NCBI RefSeq assembly: GCF_014204535.1
Contig: NZ_JACHLR010000005.1
Span: 62,001 to 126,000 of the forward strand
Length of the DNA: 64,000 nt
Reading direction: 5' to 3'
DNA from: Novosphingobium chloroacetimidivorans
Lineage (GTDB): Bacteria; Pseudomonadota; Alphaproteobacteria; Sphingomonadales; Sphingomonadaceae
Shown piece after piece: positions 9,234 to 18,307 of the stretch; the first letter of the stretch is position 1; each line of letters starts with the position of its first letter. A program made the translations under genes and the position numbers. Below the pieces are notes generated by a model. The model was not told the origin of the DNA. It made no database searches and worked only from the letters and a program-made list of their open reading frames with translations.

Positions 9234-9691
9234 GCGAAGACCTGCGCGCTGGCCGGGTCCTTGGGATCGGGTCCGAAACGGTTCGGCCCCGCCGTGCCGG
9301 GCAGGAACATGATCACCAGCAGGGCGATACTCGCGATGAAGCCCACCAGCGGGATCAAGGATAGCACCATGAAACCCAGGTACCACCAACCGCTCATGTC
9401 GCGATCGTGCAGCCTGCGCACGGTGACGGCGAGGCTCGGGATGATCGTGGCGAGCCAGTAGACCAGCAGGAGCAGACCGGCGCCGCCGAAGAACAGCGAC
9501 CCGACGACGCCCAGCGGATTGGCACCTCCGTTTTCGAGTGCCTGCAACGAGAAACCGGTGCCGAGCATGATGCCGCCGATGATCGCGTACACGATCGCGT
9601 TGAACAGCCCGAAGGACCAGAATTCCATCCTGCGCGAGCGGCCGCGGAAATCGGCATAGCGCCGGAACGGCAGGAACATGTACTCAAGCAT
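9230..9691 (-). CDS. DUF805 family inner-membrane protein
   Basis: 153 residues with four hydrophobic segments. It begins with the DUF805 pattern FRRYADFRGRSRRMEFWSF and later has VRRLHDRDMSGWWYL. DUF805 proteins are widespread inner-membrane proteins of unknown function. It overlaps the SGNH hydrolase gene at its 3' end, so the two are probably cotranscribed. Confidence 0.9.
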   Translation of the reverse strand: MLEYMFLPFRRYADFRGRSRRMEFWSFGLFNAIVYAIIGGIMLGTGFSLQALENGGANPLGVVGSLFFGGAGLLLLVYWLATIIPSLAVTVRRLHDRDMSGWWYLGFMVLSLIPLVGFIASIALLVIMFLPGTAGPNRFGPDPKDPASAQVFA

Positions 9692-9870
9692 ACCGAAATC
9701 CCCTGTCTTTTTGCCCTATCGGCATCTCTGAAATGCTCGAACCGAGCGGTGGTGCCACCGCGCTTCACCGCACCCGCGCTTGCCCCGCGCGGGTACTTCG
9801 AGTAAGGGCGCGCGGATTGTGCGATGCAGCGAAGCATCGCTGTACCACTCCTCGAACTTACAGGCCCATC

Positions 9871-11703
9871 ATGTCAGCCCCGCTTCCGCTGCGCAATATC
9901 GCGATCATCGCGCACGTCGACCATGGCAAGACCACGCTCGTCGACCAGCTTTTCCGCCAGTCCGGCACCTTCCGCGACAACCAGCGCGTCGAAGAGCGCG
10001 CCATGGATTCGAACGACCTCGAGAAAGAGCGCGGCATCACCATCCTGGCGAAGCCGACCTCGATTGAGTGGAACGGCTATCGCATCAATATCGTCGACAC
10101 TCCCGGGCACGCCGACTTCGGTGCCGAGGTGGAGCGCATCCTCTCGATGGTGGACGGCGTGATCCTGCTGGTCGACAGCTCGGAAGGCGCGATGCCGCAG
10201 ACCAAGTTCGTCACCGGCAAGGCGCTGGGCCTCGGCCTCAAGCCGATCGTGGTGGTCAACAAGATCGACCGTCCCGACGGCCGCCATGCCGAAGTGCTGG
10301 ACGAGGTGTTCGACCTTTTCGTCAGCCTCGACGCCAACGATGAGCAGCTGGACTTCCCAACGCTCTACGCCTCGGGCCGCAACGGCTACGCCAGCACCGA
10401 TCCCGACGCGCGCGAGGGTACCCTCACCCCGCTGTTCGAGAAGATCATCGAGCACGTTCCCGCCCCCGAGGCCGACGTCGACGGTCCGTTCAAGTTCCTG
10501 GTCACCCTGCTCGATCGCGACAACTTCCTGGGCCGCATCCTCACCGGCAAGGTCCAGTCGGGCCGCATCAAGCTGAACGACCAGATCCGCGCCCTCGACA
10601 ACGATGGCAACGTGGTCGAAACCGGTCGCGCCTCGAAGCTGCTGGCATTCCACGGCCTCGACCGCATCCCGGTCGAGGAAGCCAAGGCGGGCGACATCAT
10701 CTCAATCGCGGGCCTGACCACCGCGACGGTGTCGAACACGATCGCCGATCCGACCGTGACCGAGCCGCTCCATGCCCAGCCGATCGATCCGCCGACGCTG
10801 TCGATGCGCTTCGCGGTGAACGATTCGCCGATGGCGGGCCGCGAAGGCAGCAAGGTCACCAGCCGCATGATCCGCGACCGTCTGGCGCGCGAGGCGGAGA
10901 CCAACGTCGCCATTCGCGTCACCGAGAGCGCCGACAAGGACAGCTTCGAAGTCGCAGGTCGCGGCGAGCTTCAGCTGGGCGTCGTCATCGAGACGATGCG
11001 CCGCGAAGGCTTCGAGCTGGGCATCAGCCGCCCGCGCGTGCTGTTCCGCGAGGACGAGAACGGCAAGCGGACCGAACCGTACGAGACCGTCGTGATCGAC
11101 GTGGATGACGAGTATGCCGGCACGGTCGTCGAGAAGATGAACATCCGCAAGGGCGAGATGACCGACATGCGCCCCTCGGGCGGTGGCAAGACCCGCATCA
11201 CCTTCTCGGCGCCTTCCCGCGGCCTGATCGGCTACCATGGCGAGTTCCTTTCGGACACGCGCGGCACCGGCATCATGAACCGCCTGTTCGAGAAGTACGA
11301 CACGCACAAGGGCCAGATCCCCGGCCGCAAGAACGGCGTGCTGATCTCGAACGGGGCCGGCGAAGCGAATGCCTACGCGCTGGGCCCGCTCGAGGAGCGT
11401 GGCGTGCTGTTCGTCGGCGTCGGCGAGCCGCTGTATGAAGGCATGATCATCGGCGAGAACGCCAAGCCCGACGATCTCGAAGTGAACCCGATGAAGTCCA
11501 AGCAGCTGACGAACTTCCGTTCGACCGGCAAGGACGACGCCATCCGCCTCACCCCGCCGCGCGTGATGACGCTGGAACAGGCGATTGCCTACATCGACGA
11601 CGACGAAATGGTCGAAGTCACGCCCAAGTCGATCCGGCTGCGCAAGGCGATCCTCGATCCCAACGAGCGCAAGAAGGCGAACCGAAAGAAGGACGCGGCG
11701 TAA
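9871..11703 (+). CDS. typA: Ribosome-binding GTPase TypA/BipA
   Basis: 610 residues, full family length. A translational GTPase involved in ribosome assembly and stress or cold adaptation. G1 is AHVDHGKTT at about residue 14, switch I has EKERGITI, G3 is DTPGHADF and G4 is NKID. The later half has EF-G-like domains III and V and the BipA-specific C-terminal domain. The ATG at 9871 begins right at the family N-terminus; the open frame extends 46 codons upstream without similarity. A hairpin with a T run lies about 85 bp downstream. Confidence 0.97.
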   Translation: MSAPLPLRNIAIIAHVDHGKTTLVDQLFRQSGTFRDNQRVEERAMDSNDLEKERGITILAKPTSIEWNGYRINIVDTPGHADFGAEVERILSMVDGVILLVDSSEGAMPQTKFVTGKALGLGLKPIVVVNKIDRPDGRHAEVLDEVFDLFVSLDANDEQLDFPTLYASGRNGYASTDPDAREGTLTPLFEKIIEHVPAPEADVDGPFKFLVTLLDRDNFLGRILTGKVQSGRIKLNDQIRALDNDGNVVETGRASKLLAFHGLDRIPVEEAKAGDIISIAGLTTATVSNTIADPTVTEPLHAQPIDPPTLSMRFAVNDSPMAGREGSKVTSRMIRDRLAREAETNVAIRVTESADKDSFEVAGRGELQLGVVIETMRREGFELGISRPRVLFREDENGKRTEPYETVVIDVDDEYAGTVVEKMNIRKGEMTDMRPSGGGKTRITFSAPSRGLIGYHGEFLSDTRGTGIMNRLFEKYDTHKGQIPGRKNGVLISNGAGEANAYALGPLEERGVLFVGVGEPLYEGMIIGENAKPDDLEVNPMKSKQLTNFRSTGKDDAIRLTPPRVMTLEQAIAYIDDDEMVEVTPKSIRLRKAILDPNERKKANRKKDAA

Positions 11704-11741
11704 GGGACGCGCACTCCCGTAAGATGGTGGTCTGACAGACC

Positions 11742-11914
11742 TCGTCATCCCCGCGAAGGCGGGGATCCATCTCCTGAGCTAACGCAAAAACGCCAGCGGT
11801 GGGGTCGATCCCATTGCTGGCGTTTTACGTTGCGTAGACCGCCATGCAGTTGGCGATTTTGCCACCGCATGAATGGACCGGTCAGGAGATGGATACCGCC
11901 TTCGGGGGATGACG
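11742..11914. repeat. Long intergenic palindrome (REP/MITE-like), copy 1
   Basis: Outer arms at 11743-11777 and 11882-11914 are imperfect inverted repeats beginning CGTCATCCCCGCGAAGG and ending with its complement GGGGGATGACG. A second inverted repeat lies inside (11787-11826). The outer arm resembles the arm of the palindrome at 18190-18278. About 170 bp and no coding capacity suggests a miniature mobile or REP-type element after typA. Confidence 0.75.
11787..11826 (+). terminator. Probable rho-independent terminator after typA
   Basis: AAAACGCCAGC and GCTGGCGTTTT form an 11-bp stem around an 18-nt loop, with a T run on the plus strand. Because the stem has A's on one side and T's on the other it could act in both directions. 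It is nested inside the palindromic repeat. Confidence 0.65.
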
Positions 11915-12020
11915 AAGGTCTGGAATCGGCAACCAGGATGAAGATGCAGACAAGTGTCTCGCCTTTGCCCCATGGCGCGTGCCCAGGCTCAGCGGAGCCG
12001 CCGGAGCGGCTCCACCCACC

Positions 12021-12605
12021 TCACGCGATCTGCGACAAGTGCGCCGGCTGGTTGCCGCCGCTGCCGCTGCCGCTGCCGCGATTGTAGCGGCCGAACTCTT
12101 CGGCGTAGCGCTTGCTGAGCGCCTGCTGCTTTTCCAGGGGCACGTTCTGGATCACGTCGGGGAACCAGCTGCTCTCTTCCTGGTAGACGTGCTGCGCCAC
12201 GGCGCCCTGGATGTGCTCCAGCTTGTCGCGCCATTCCTGGCTCATCGGATCGAGGTTCTCGAGGATCGCCATGTTGATCTTGGCGGCAGCCTGCTCCTCG
12301 TAGGCCATCGTGGCGTGCGCCTTGCTGCTGCCTTCGACCAGGGCCGGATAGATGACCGCTTCCTCGGCGTTGGCGTGCGCCATCAGGATACCGGCCAGTT
12401 CGCCTGCGGCTGTGCGCCGTTCACCTGCGCCCGCGGCGTTGAGCGCGCGATCGAAGGCGGACTCGATCTGTCGGTGATGATCCAGGATCTGGCCGAGCCA
12501 GTCGTCGCCTTGCGACAGTTGCTCTGCCTTGCGGCGGGCCTCGGCCCGCTCTTCCTGCGAGGCCATGGGGGTGACGGCGGCGGCGATTTTATCGAGAAGG
12601 GACAT
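12021..12605 (-). CDS. Hemerythrin HHE cation-binding domain protein
   Basis: About 194 residues. A helical di-iron-type domain: ILDHHRQIESAF, ILMAHANAEEAVIYP and, later, VAQHVYQEESSWFP supply the spaced His and Glu ligands of the HHE family. Such proteins sense or store oxygen or iron, or respond to redox stress. The ATG at 12605 has GGAG about 8 nt upstream. The C-terminus is a Gly/Ser-rich tail. About 300 bp upstream contain no gene and probably carry its promoter. Confidence 0.9.
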   Translation of the reverse strand: MSLLDKIAAAVTPMASQEERAEARRKAEQLSQGDDWLGQILDHHRQIESAFDRALNAAGAGERRTAAGELAGILMAHANAEEAVIYPALVEGSSKAHATMAYEEQAAAKINMAILENLDPMSQEWRDKLEHIQGAVAQHVYQEESSWFPDVIQNVPLEKQQALSKRYAEEFGRYNRGSGSGSGGNQPAHLSQIA

Positions 12606-12901
12606 GGACGTACTCCGTATCTTGCAGTCCCTATCTAAGCGTCCGCGCACGCAAGCCCGTTCCGCAGGTCGGCGCAGGCGAACGGATCTGTGAACCGCCC
12701 TGACTGACTGGGACCGCAGCTTGAATGTGCCTCGCGCGTCTTGGCCCCGGACCAGCCTTGTTCATCTAAGCTGCAAGGTTTCTGAATATCGGCTGCAGCA
12801 CCTGTCCCTGCTCGGTTCAGCAAGGCGGCGCTAGACCGATATCAACGAGACGACGTGCGAAGAGATTTTGGCTCCGCCTCCGTCGGCTCAGGAGATCGAC
12901 C

Positions 12902-13261
12902 ATGAACCTGATCCATAAGGGCATCCTCGCGTCCACCCTAGCCGCCAGCGGCCTGGTATCGACCGCGTCGCCCGTCATGGCGCGCGACTATTACCGCGAT
13001 CGCGGCGATAACACGGCGGCAGTCGCGATCGGCGCCGGCATCATCGGCCTTGCGGTGGGCGCGATCGCGGCCTCGAGCAACAACCGTGACGATCGCTATT
13101 ACGATCGCCGCTACTATCGCACAGGCGACGGCTACTATCGGGACAACCGGTCGTACTACCGCAATGATCGCTACTATGATCGTTCGCGCCGCTACGACTC
13201 GCGCGATTGGAATAGCCGCAGCCGATATGACGATCGCTATTACAGCCGTCGCGGCTACTGA
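12902..13261 (+). CDS. Secreted Tyr/Arg-rich protein with glycine-zipper segment
   Basis: 119 residues. Residues 1 to about 27 are a signal peptide ending VMARD. Then follows AVAIGAGIIGLAVGAIAAS, a hydrophobic glycine-zipper-like segment, and a C-terminal half made of Tyr, Arg and Asp repeats (DRYYDRRYY type). The function is unknown. It is related to the protein at 14454-14984, which shares the same central segment; the two flank an outer-membrane beta-barrel gene. A strong terminator follows at 13313. Confidence 0.75.
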   Translation: MNLIHKGILASTLAASGLVSTASPVMARDYYRDRGDNTAAVAIGAGIIGLAVGAIAASSNNRDDRYYDRRYYRTGDGYYRDNRSYYRNDRYYDRSRRYDSRDWNSRSRYDDRYYSRRGY

Positions 13262-13312
13262 GTTCGTCCAGCCGTCAGGCGGCATCCCCTTGCCCGCCTG
13301 TTCGGCAAAACT

Positions 13313-13346
13313 GGCGCCCGGTTCGTAAAGAGCCGGGCGCCTTTTT
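13313..13346 (+). terminator. Rho-independent terminator
   Basis: GGCGCCCGG (13313-13321) pairs perfectly with CCGGGCGCC (13333-13341) and is followed by five T's. It ends the transcript of the Tyr/Arg-rich protein and lies between convergent genes. Confidence 0.88.
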
Positions 13347-13361
13347 GCATCTGTGGCTAGA

Positions 13362-14204
13362 TCAGAAGTGGAAGCCCACGGTCGCGCGCAGCGAGTGGTA
13401 GTCCAGATCCTTGTCCGCCACCTTGATGTTGGTGCCGCCGGCGCCGCCGATCAGGAAGGGATTGGTGGCAAGGGCAGTGCCGCGGCCCACGGCGACGTTG
13501 TACTTGTTGTCCTTGTAGCGGTTGTACAGGTACTCGACGCCGAGGCTGAGGTGGTCGGTGACCATGATCTCGCCGCCGCCGCCGGCCTGCCAACCCCATA
13601 CCCGCTTGCCGTCGCGGTTCTCGTCGAACGAGTTGGCGGTGTTGGTGGTGGAGAAGCGATGGTTGATCTTGGCCATGCTGCCGCCGCCGGTGACATAGAA
13701 CAGCATGCCGCCGCCGGGTGTGTAGCCGGCGCGCAGGCGTGCCGAGACGTTGTACTTCAGCTCACGCTCGAAGGTGTAGCTGGCCGGCGTGGTGCTGAAC
13801 CCTGAGGCGCGATCGACCGACTCGTTCTTCGTGGCTTCGACCAGTCCACCCAGGACGAAGTTGTTCATGCGGTAATCGTAGCCGATGCGGCCGCCGTACT
13901 CGAGACCGTCCTTGTCGCTCCGGCAGCCGTCGGCCGGACGGGCACCGCGGGCACCGCCCCGGCAGAAACCGGGCGAGAATGCGTCGGCACCGGCAGCGGT
14001 GCGGACGGTGTCGTCATAGTTGCCGTCGCCATCGTTGTCGAAGCGCAGTGACGAGCCATTGTAGTTGCCGTTTGCGGCGGTGCCGATGACGCCCTGGATG
14101 TAGGGGCCGTTGAAGTGGCTGTCGCGGTCCTGCGCGGCGGCCGGCATGGCCACGACCGCGGCCAGGCCGAGGGCGATTGCTGTCATCGTCGAACGTGCTT
14201 GCAT
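13362..14204 (-). CDS. Outer-membrane beta-barrel protein
   Basis: About 280 residues. A signal peptide ends at AAAQD. The mature part has alternating beta-strand patterns (FNGPYIQGVIGT, GGRIGYDYRMNNFVLGGLVE, ARLRAGYTPGGGMLFYVTGGG) and ends YHSLRATVGFHF with a terminal Phe, the signal for BAM insertion. It is of the small Omp/Lom-type barrel class. The start at 14204 follows AGGA by 8 nt; the ATG at 14213 has no proper spacing. A Cys- and Gly-rich loop (FCRGGARGARPADGC) is unusual for this class and could be disulphide closed. Confidence 0.82.
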   Translation of the reverse strand: MQARSTMTAIALGLAAVVAMPAAAQDRDSHFNGPYIQGVIGTAANGNYNGSSLRFDNDGDGNYDDTVRTAAGADAFSPGFCRGGARGARPADGCRSDKDGLEYGGRIGYDYRMNNFVLGGLVEATKNESVDRASGFSTTPASYTFERELKYNVSARLRAGYTPGGGMLFYVTGGGSMAKINHRFSTTNTANSFDENRDGKRVWGWQAGGGGEIMVTDHLSLGVEYLYNRYKDNKYNVAVGRGTALATNPFLIGGAGGTNIKVADKDLDYHSLRATVGFHF

Positions 14205-14453
14205 AAAGAGCATCCTGCTAGATTGATAATTGTGAAATCGTCCCGCGGCAGGAGAAAGCCTGACGGCGAACGGAGTTTCCGAGGCCTTAAGCATTCTCCA
14301 CTGGCTGTGACATTCCTGCCACGTTGGCCGAGCGGACCATCGCTTCAGGGTTAAGACGGGGTTCAGCGCCGGTCTGCTGAATGGATCATCTCGATCGTAT
14401 CGAGGCGCCCGCCGATTCCGCCGTACTTGGCAGGCTCCGGAAGGGAGTATCCA

Positions 14454-14984
14454 ATGAAGACGTTTCTCAAGACCTTGGGCGTGACGGCGGCGCTGGCCGC
14501 CACTTCGCTCGGCTTCGTGCAGAGCGCCGAAGCACGTGATCGCTGGGGCCGCGGCGGCGGCGGCGACGATGCCGCCATCGCGATCGGCGCGGGCATCATC
14601 GGTCTGGCCGTGGGTGCGGCGATCGCCGACCGTGGCGACGGCCGGTACTATGACCGGCGCTTTTACAACAATCGTCGTTATGTGACGGTGCGTGGGCGTC
14701 CGGGTTATTACTACTACTACGACAATGCCCCTCGCAGGTATTACCAGGACCGCTTCTTCGGCCGCCAGGGCTACTATGGTTACGGCTACGGCAACGGGTA
14801 CTACGGCAACCGCTGGGATCGCGGCTATGACCGTGGCCGCTGGGATCGTCGTGGCTATGGTCGCGGCTGGGGCGGTCGGGGCGACTGGGATCGGCGGGGC
14901 AACTGGGACCGTCGTGGTGGTTGGGACCGGAGGGGCGACTGGAATGGTCGCGGCTGGGGCGGCCGGGGCGACTGGCGCCGCTAA
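14454..14984 (+). CDS. Secreted Gly/Arg/Trp-rich low-complexity protein with glycine-zipper segment
   Basis: 176 residues, start after AAGGGAG. A signal peptide ends near SAEARD, then comes AIAIGAGIIGLAVGAAIAD, nearly identical to the segment in the protein at 12902. The rest is Tyr-rich and then a run of WDRRG/RGGW repeats at the C-terminus. The repeats are similar in composition to RGG-type low-complexity sequence. The function is unknown; it is probably periplasmic or surface associated. Followed by a terminator at 14992. Confidence 0.78.
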   Translation: MKTFLKTLGVTAALAATSLGFVQSAEARDRWGRGGGGDDAAIAIGAGIIGLAVGAAIADRGDGRYYDRRFYNNRRYVTVRGRPGYYYYYDNAPRRYYQDRFFGRQGYYGYGYGNGYYGNRWDRGYDRGRWDRRGYGRGWGGRGDWDRRGNWDRRGGWDRRGDWNGRGWGGRGDWRR

Positions 14985-14991
14985 CGCGAGC

Positions 14992-15021
14992 GGGGCTCGG
15001 GTGCAGGCCTGAGCCCCTTTT
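14992..15021 (+). terminator. Rho-independent terminator
   Basis: GGGGCTC (14992-14998) pairs with GAGCCCC (15011-15017), followed by four T's, immediately after the Gly/Arg-rich protein gene. Confidence 0.8.
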
Positions 15022-15060
15022 CGGCGTGATCGGGCTTAACTCGCGATCGAGGCGCGCACC

Positions 15061-16266
15061 GTGGATAGCGGCCTCGCCAAGCGCGCCGTGCGGGGCTATG
15101 GGCAGCCGATCATGGACACCGCCGACCTGCGCATCGCCCTGTTTTCGGGCAATTACAACTATGTGAGGGACGGCGCGAACCAGGCGCTCAACCGCCTTGC
15201 GGGGTATCTGCTCGACCAGGGCGCCGCCGTGCGGATCTACTCTCCGACCGTGCCCAAGCCCGCGTTCGAGCCTACCGGCGACCTGATCGGCGTGCGCGCG
15301 CTGCCGATCCCGGGACGCGGCGAGTATCGCATGCCGCTGTGGCTGCCGCGCAAGGTGCGCCAGGACCTGAAGGCTTTCGCGCCCAACGTGGTGCACGTGT
15401 CCTCTCCCGACCCGGTGAGTCACGAGGCGGTGACCTGGGCGCGCAAGCACGAGCTGCCGGTGCTCGCATCGGTGCACACGCGCTTCGAGACGTACTTCCG
15501 GTATTACAACATGGCCTGGGCCGAGCCGCTGATGGAAGCGTTCCTGCGCCGCTTCTATCGACGCTGCGACGCCCTCGTCGCGCCCTCCGAGAGCATGGCG
15601 CAAGTGCTTCGCGAGCAGCGGATGAATTACGACATCACCATCTGGTCGCGAGGCGTCGATCGCGAGGTGTTCAACCCCGGCGTGCGCTCGCTCGACTGGC
15701 GGCGCTCGCACGGAATCGGCGACGACGAGATCGCGATCGGGTTCCTGGGTCGCCTCGTCATGGAGAAGGGTCTGGATGTCTTCTCGGACTCGATCGATGC
15801 GCTGCGCCGCCGCGGCGTGCCGCACAAGGTGCTGGTGATCGGCGAGGGTCCCGCGCGCGAGTGGTTCGAGAGCCGGCTGCCCGGCGCCGCCTTCGTCGGC
15901 TTCCAGGCCGGCGCGGACCTTGGCCGAGCGGTCGCCAGCATGGACGTTCTGTTCAATCCATCCGTTACCGAGACCTTCGGCAATGTCACGCTGGAAGCCA
16001 TGGCCTGCGCCCTGCCCGTCGTCGCCGCGGCGGCGACCGGCAGCGAGAGCCTGGTCGAAGACCACGTCTCGGGCCGCCTGATCCGCCCGGGCGCGGTGCA
16101 TCAGTTCGCCGAGGCGCTGCGCGGCTATGTCGAAAGCGCGGAGTTGCGCGACCGGCACGGTGCCGCGGGTGAGCGCCGGGCGCTCGACTTCAGCTGGGAC
16201 AGGATCAACCGGGCGGTGGCCGACACCTACTTGCGCCTGGTCCGCCGCAAGCCGGGGCGGAGCTAG
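15061..16266 (+). CDS. Glycosyltransferase family 4 protein
   Basis: A GT-B fold glycosyltransferase of about 400 residues. The N-terminal domain begins RIALFSGNYNYVRDGANQ, and the C-terminal domain has FLGRLVMEKGLDVF and the nucleotide-sugar E-x7-E motif in ETFGNVTLEAM. It resembles the alpha-mannosyltransferase/sulfoquinovosyltransferase-like group that modifies lipids. The GTG at 15061 has GAGG upstream; an ATG at 15112 is an equally plausible start. No other glycan gene is adjacent. Confidence 0.87.
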   Translation: MDSGLAKRAVRGYGQPIMDTADLRIALFSGNYNYVRDGANQALNRLAGYLLDQGAAVRIYSPTVPKPAFEPTGDLIGVRALPIPGRGEYRMPLWLPRKVRQDLKAFAPNVVHVSSPDPVSHEAVTWARKHELPVLASVHTRFETYFRYYNMAWAEPLMEAFLRRFYRRCDALVAPSESMAQVLREQRMNYDITIWSRGVDREVFNPGVRSLDWRRSHGIGDDEIAIGFLGRLVMEKGLDVFSDSIDALRRRGVPHKVLVIGEGPAREWFESRLPGAAFVGFQAGADLGRAVASMDVLFNPSVTETFGNVTLEAMACALPVVAAAATGSESLVEDHVSGRLIRPGAVHQFAEALRGYVESAELRDRHGAAGERRALDFSWDRINRAVADTYLRLVRRKPGRS

Positions 16267-16269
16267 GGG

Positions 16270-16749
16270 CTAGCTGCTCTCCGCTGTGTGCCCCTCGCCC
16301 GCTCGATCGCGTGAGCGAGCCCGCATGCGCCTGGCATAGCCCAGCAGCGCGAGCGCCACGAACCACGCCAGCGCCCGCATGCTCCAGTACGCGGCCGTGC
16401 CCATGCTCGCCGGCGTGCCCTCGCCGTACTGGTAGAGCTGCATGCCCGCCAGGCCGAGCACCGAAAACGCGAAGGCATAGGCCGCATGGGGCAAGCGACC
16501 CAGGAGCAGGATCGAGCCGATCAGGCCGCACCCCACGCTTGTCGCCCAGGCGATCACCGCCCAGGCGGGGAAGCCGTCGATGTAGTCAATCCTGTCGGCC
16601 GGAACTTGCGCCAGGTAAGCGGCGTCGCGGACGTTCGTCATGAGGAAATCGTAGCAGCCCCAGGCATGCCACAGCAGCCCGGCGCCGCCGGCCAGCCACA
16701 GGTGGGCCGGTGCCTTGTCCGCCCTTGCGGCGTTCGTGGTCGCATCCAT
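16270..16749 (-). CDS. Small integral membrane protein, four membrane segments
   Basis: 159 residues. After a short polar start the helices are AHLWLAGGAGLLWHAWGCYD, PAWAVIAWATSVGCGLIGS, AAYAFAFSVLGLAGMQLYQY and a final Trp-rich helix. It looks like the sphingomonad family that databases sometimes label sugar transporter without evidence. The function is unknown. The ATG at 16749 follows AGGAG; the gene converges on the glycosyltransferase with a 3-bp gap. Confidence 0.75.
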   Translation of the reverse strand: MDATTNAARADKAPAHLWLAGGAGLLWHAWGCYDFLMTNVRDAAYLAQVPADRIDYIDGFPAWAVIAWATSVGCGLIGSILLLGRLPHAAYAFAFSVLGLAGMQLYQYGEGTPASMGTAAYWSMRALAWFVALALLGYARRMRARSRDRAGEGHTAESS

Positions 16750-16820
16750 TCGCCGCTCCTCTTGGCGCCGGGGATTACGCCGCGCGGCGAGGCGATGCAA
16801 TCGGCGCGCAAGATCGCTAG

Positions 16821-18161
16821 ATGGACGCCATGGCCGACCTCTTCGCCGACGACTTGCCCGCGCAGCCTGCCTCATCCCGCAGCGAACCCGCGCGCGCCGA
16901 CGCCCCGCTCGCCGATCGCTTGCGCCCGCAGAACCTGGGCGAGGTCATAGGGCAGGAGCACCTGACCGGGCCCGAGGGTGCAATCGGGCGCATGGTGGCG
17001 GCCGGGCGCCTCTCCTCGATGGTCTTGTGGGGCCCGCCCGGCACCGGCAAGACCAGCATCGCGCGCCTGCTCGCCGACGCGGTGGGCATGCGCTTCGCGG
17101 CGGTGAGCGCGGTGTTCTCGGGCGTGGCGGACTTGCGCAAGGTTTTCGCCGAGGCGGACACCGCCGCCAAGGCCGGACAGCGCACGCTGCTCTTCGTGGA
17201 CGAGATCCACCGCTTCAACCGCGCGCAGCAGGACGGATTTCTGCCCTATGTGGAGCGCGGCACGGTCACCCTGGTCGGCGCCACGACCGAGAACCCCAGC
17301 TTCGAGCTGAACGCGGCGCTGCTCAGCCGTGCGCAAGTGCTGATCCTGCACCGCCTGGATGCCGTCGCGCTCGAAGCCTTGTTGGCGCGCGCCGAAGGGC
17401 TGGAAGGCCCCCTGCCGGTCACGCCCGAGGCGCGCGAGGCGCTGGTCGCCTCGGCCGACGGCGACGGGCGCTTCCTGCTCAACCAGGCCGAGACGCTCTA
17501 CGCCGCCAAGCTGCCCGAGCCGCTCGACCCTGCAGCACTCGGCCAGTTCCTGCAACGCCGCGTGGCCGTCTACGACAAGGATCGCGAGGGGCACTACAAC
17601 CTCATCTCCGCGCTGCACAAATCGTTGCGCGGATCGGACCCGCAAGCAGCGCTCTACTACATGGCGCGCATGTTGACCGCGGGCGAGGAGCCGCTCTACG
17701 TCCTGCGCCGGCTGGTGCGCTTCGCCAGCGAGGATGTCGGCCTCGCCGATCCGCAGGCGCTGGTGCAGTGCCTCGCCGCCAAGGACGCGTACGAGTTCCT
17801 CGGCTCTCCCGAAGGCGAGCTGGCGATCGTGCAGGCCTGCCTCTATCTCGCCACTGCGCCCAAGTCGAACGCGGCCTATGTGGCGCAGAAGGCGGCGTTC
17901 AAGTCCGCGCGCGAAACCGGCTCGCTGATGCCGCCGCCCAGCATCCTCAACGCGCCGACCAAGCTGATGAAGGAGATCGGCTACGGGAAGGATTATGCCT
18001 ACGACCACGACACCGACGATGGCTTCTCCGGCGCGGACTACTGGCCCGAGGAGATGCAGCCGCAAGCCTACTACAGGCCCGTGCCGCGCGGCTTCGAGCG
18101 CCAGGTGATCGAGCGCATGGAGTGGTGGGACAAGAAGCGGCGTGAGCGGCGGGGCGGGTGA
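16821..18161 (+). CDS. rarA: Replication-associated recombination protein A (AAA+ ATPase)
   Basis: 446 residues, standard RarA/MgsA length. It acts at stalled replication forks and is related to clamp loaders. DRLRPQNLGEVIGQEHL and Walker A GPPGTGKTS (from residue 71) are followed by Walker B LLFVDEIHRFN and sensor GATTENPSFE. The C-terminal tetramerisation part ends RGFERQVIERMEWWD, as in the family. The ATG at 16821 and the one at 16830 are both possible. Confidence 0.96.
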   Translation: MDAMADLFADDLPAQPASSRSEPARADAPLADRLRPQNLGEVIGQEHLTGPEGAIGRMVAAGRLSSMVLWGPPGTGKTSIARLLADAVGMRFAAVSAVFSGVADLRKVFAEADTAAKAGQRTLLFVDEIHRFNRAQQDGFLPYVERGTVTLVGATTENPSFELNAALLSRAQVLILHRLDAVALEALLARAEGLEGPLPVTPEAREALVASADGDGRFLLNQAETLYAAKLPEPLDPAALGQFLQRRVAVYDKDREGHYNLISALHKSLRGSDPQAALYYMARMLTAGEEPLYVLRRLVRFASEDVGLADPQALVQCLAAKDAYEFLGSPEGELAIVQACLYLATAPKSNAAYVAQKAAFKSARETGSLMPPPSILNAPTKLMKEIGYGKDYAYDHDTDDGFSGADYWPEEMQPQAYYRPVPRGFERQVIERMEWWDKKRRERRGG

Positions 18162-18189
18162 CAAATCCAAGCTTCGCAAACTATGATGT

Positions 18190-18278
18190 CGTCATTCCCG
18201 CGAACGCGGGGGTCCATCTCGTGACGCTGCGGCAAACGAGACCTCTGGAGATGGATTCCCGCGTTCGCGGGAATGACG
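18190..18278. repeat. Intergenic palindrome (REP-like), copy 2
   Basis: Arms at 18190-18210 and 18258-18278 are perfectly complementary (CGTCATTCCCGCGAACGCGGG). The arm resembles that of the palindrome after typA, including the TCCATCTC extension. It sits between rarA and the next gene, in the same position relative to its neighbour as copy 1. Confidence 0.85.
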
Positions 18279-18307
18279 AAGTCTAAGGCTGAGGGTTCAG
18301 GGCTGAC

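Noticed and set aside
9874..10653. 259-codon minus-strand frame
   Set aside because: Antisense of typA.
14596..16158. 520-codon minus-strand frame
   Set aside because: Shadow of the glycosyltransferase and Gly/Arg-rich genes, His/Arg-rich composition, no start signal.
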